From: Sabellastarte sp. h YS-2021
Lineage: Eukaryota; Annelida; Polychaeta; Sabellida; Sabellidae
NCBI GenBank assembly: GCA_964017235.1
Contig: OZ024935.1
Span: 2,604,001-2,668,000, forward strand
Length of the DNA: 64,000 bases
Direction of reading: 5' to 3'
The notes beneath the pieces were generated by a model that was not told the origin of the DNA, ran no database searches, and saw only the letters and a list, made by a program, of their open reading frames with translations. Shown piece after piece: positions 63,058 to 64,000 of the stretch; position 1 is the first letter of the stretch, and each line of letters starts with the position of its first letter. A program made the translations under genes and the position numbers.

Positions 63058-63849
63058 TTGAAGTGTGGAATGGATCATGATCTCCTACTCTTATTCCTAA
63101 GCCTAGATTTTTAATTTCAATTGCTAAATCATTCATAAATATTGCAATATATAAACTCATACTTTTCTTTCCCAATAAATCCAGTAACATTTTTCTAGCA
63201 CTATAGCTTGACTTGTTTGTAACTTAATTTTATCTTGTAAGCAATAACTCTGAAGCAAAATCAGTAACTTTTGAACAAAAAGTCTAACGCACTTTGGTTC
63301 ACTGGATTTTATTAGTGGTTTTGTTAAGTTTTTAGTTGAAGCACAATCAGTAATTTTAAACAATAGTTCTTAAGCATCTTAGTCCACTGCATTCAATTAG
63401 TGTTTTATACTTAAGTGTGATACTAATGACATTTTGAACAGAAATGTCTGTGGTCAGTGTACCCTTTCACTTGAGACCTCTTCTCCGAGAACATTACCAA
63501 AGAATGTAGGACATACAGAATCCGGGGAAAAAAATGCCTCCTGGACAAAATGCCTCACAGAAAAAAATGCCTCACAGAAAAAAATGCCTCCTGGATATTT
63601 TGTGACTAGGAAAAAATGCCTCCTGAGAAAAAAAAGTTATTTCAACTTGTAAACATGTTACATATGAAACCTATAATGTATAATATCAAAAACATGTTAA
63701 TTTCAGATATGTACTGTCAAAACCAGAACGTACAATATCATGAAGTACAAATTACAAATATTTTCTTGAAAGGGTATCCCTTCAGCTGTACTCTGGACCA
63801 GTTTAAAAGCAGGATTTATGGCTGTGAGGTTTCTTGATGAAATAGTTGT
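63058..63849. other. Right flank with short AAAAAATGCCTCC repeats
   Basis: Non-coding as far as I can see. At 63526-63626 the phrase AAAAAAATGCCTC followed by CTGG or ACAG recurs about five times. Confidence 0.6.
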
Positions 63850-63869
63850 GGCCTTTATGGCTTACAATA

Positions 63870-64000
63870 TGCATTCTTATCATATTTTTATTTTATTTTA
63901 TTTAATCATTTATTATAGAGACATAGTATAATACATTTTGACAACTTAATAATGAACTACAAAAGAATACCCAGCCCTAATGGGCTTATTAGTCTCTACA
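63870..64000 (-). mobile_element. LINE 3' end, leaving the window
   Basis: On the minus strand CTAATAAGCCCATTAGGGCT, GTCAAAATGTATTATACTAT, CTCTATAATAAA and a TAAAATAAAATAAAA tail line up with the LINE 3' part at 39400-39503 (CTTATAAGCCCATATAGGGC...CACTATAATAAACTAATAAAC). So a second member of that family ends here, with its body to the right of the window. Confidence 0.7.

Noticed and set aside
63434-63837. Two ORFs of about 72 codons at the right edge
   Set aside because: They run through short A-rich repeats and show no family features, so they are not supported as genes.

Overview
The window is animal nuclear DNA, AT-rich and very repeat-dense, most likely from a marine mollusc (probably a bivalve). 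That guess rests on the MEGF8-type host gene, on Gmr1-like, DIRS and L1/Tx1-type retroelements, and above all on several families of Helentron-like elements with internal satellite arrays, a style well known in bivalves. The species cannot be told from the sequence. No bacterial gene, operon, rRNA, tRNA or CRISPR is supported.

Host gene. One protein-coding gene runs left to right. Four exons join in frame and encode a signal peptide, a CUB domain, two EGF modules and five kelch repeats: 12889-13048, 41274-41437, 43370-43534 and 48388-49426. Exon phases 1, 0, 0, 1 agree at every junction, and the last kelch repeats resemble MEGF8 more than attractin. The first intron seen is 28.2 kb. The gene continues past the window, because no further exon was found in 49427-64000.

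Left part (1-12.9 kb). This holds minisatellite-rich flank and a complete but damaged Gmr1-like LTR retrotransposon on the minus strand at 932-8245. It has a 4-bp target duplication, a tRNA-Pro primer site, and integrase placed before reverse transcriptase. A 3.26-kb Helentron-like element (family 1, copy A) follows.

Intron 1 (13.0-41.3 kb). This is a pile of nested elements. A family-2 Helentron-like element (14176-27513) was split by a 7.5-kb L1/Tx1-like LINE on the minus strand (15401-22947). The ORF1 of this LINE ends in an IMPACT/YigZ (UPF0029) domain. Family-1 copy B was split by a 5.0-kb family-3 element (28310-33315). Family-1 copy C (36595-40664) is a mosaic that carries a LINE fragment.

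Right part. Between exons lie a LINE 3' fragment, a hAT-like MITE and more satellites. After exon 4 comes a DIRS-type tyrosine-recombinase retroelement (49581 to about 55630) with all its reading frames open. It is followed by a 146-bp satellite whose monomers carry nuclear-receptor half-sites, another Helentron-like start, family-1 copy D (59805-63057), and the 3' end of a LINE that leaves the window.

The elements share no pathway with the host gene. The story is a conserved receptor-like gene whose introns are inflated by nested, partly recent transposition.
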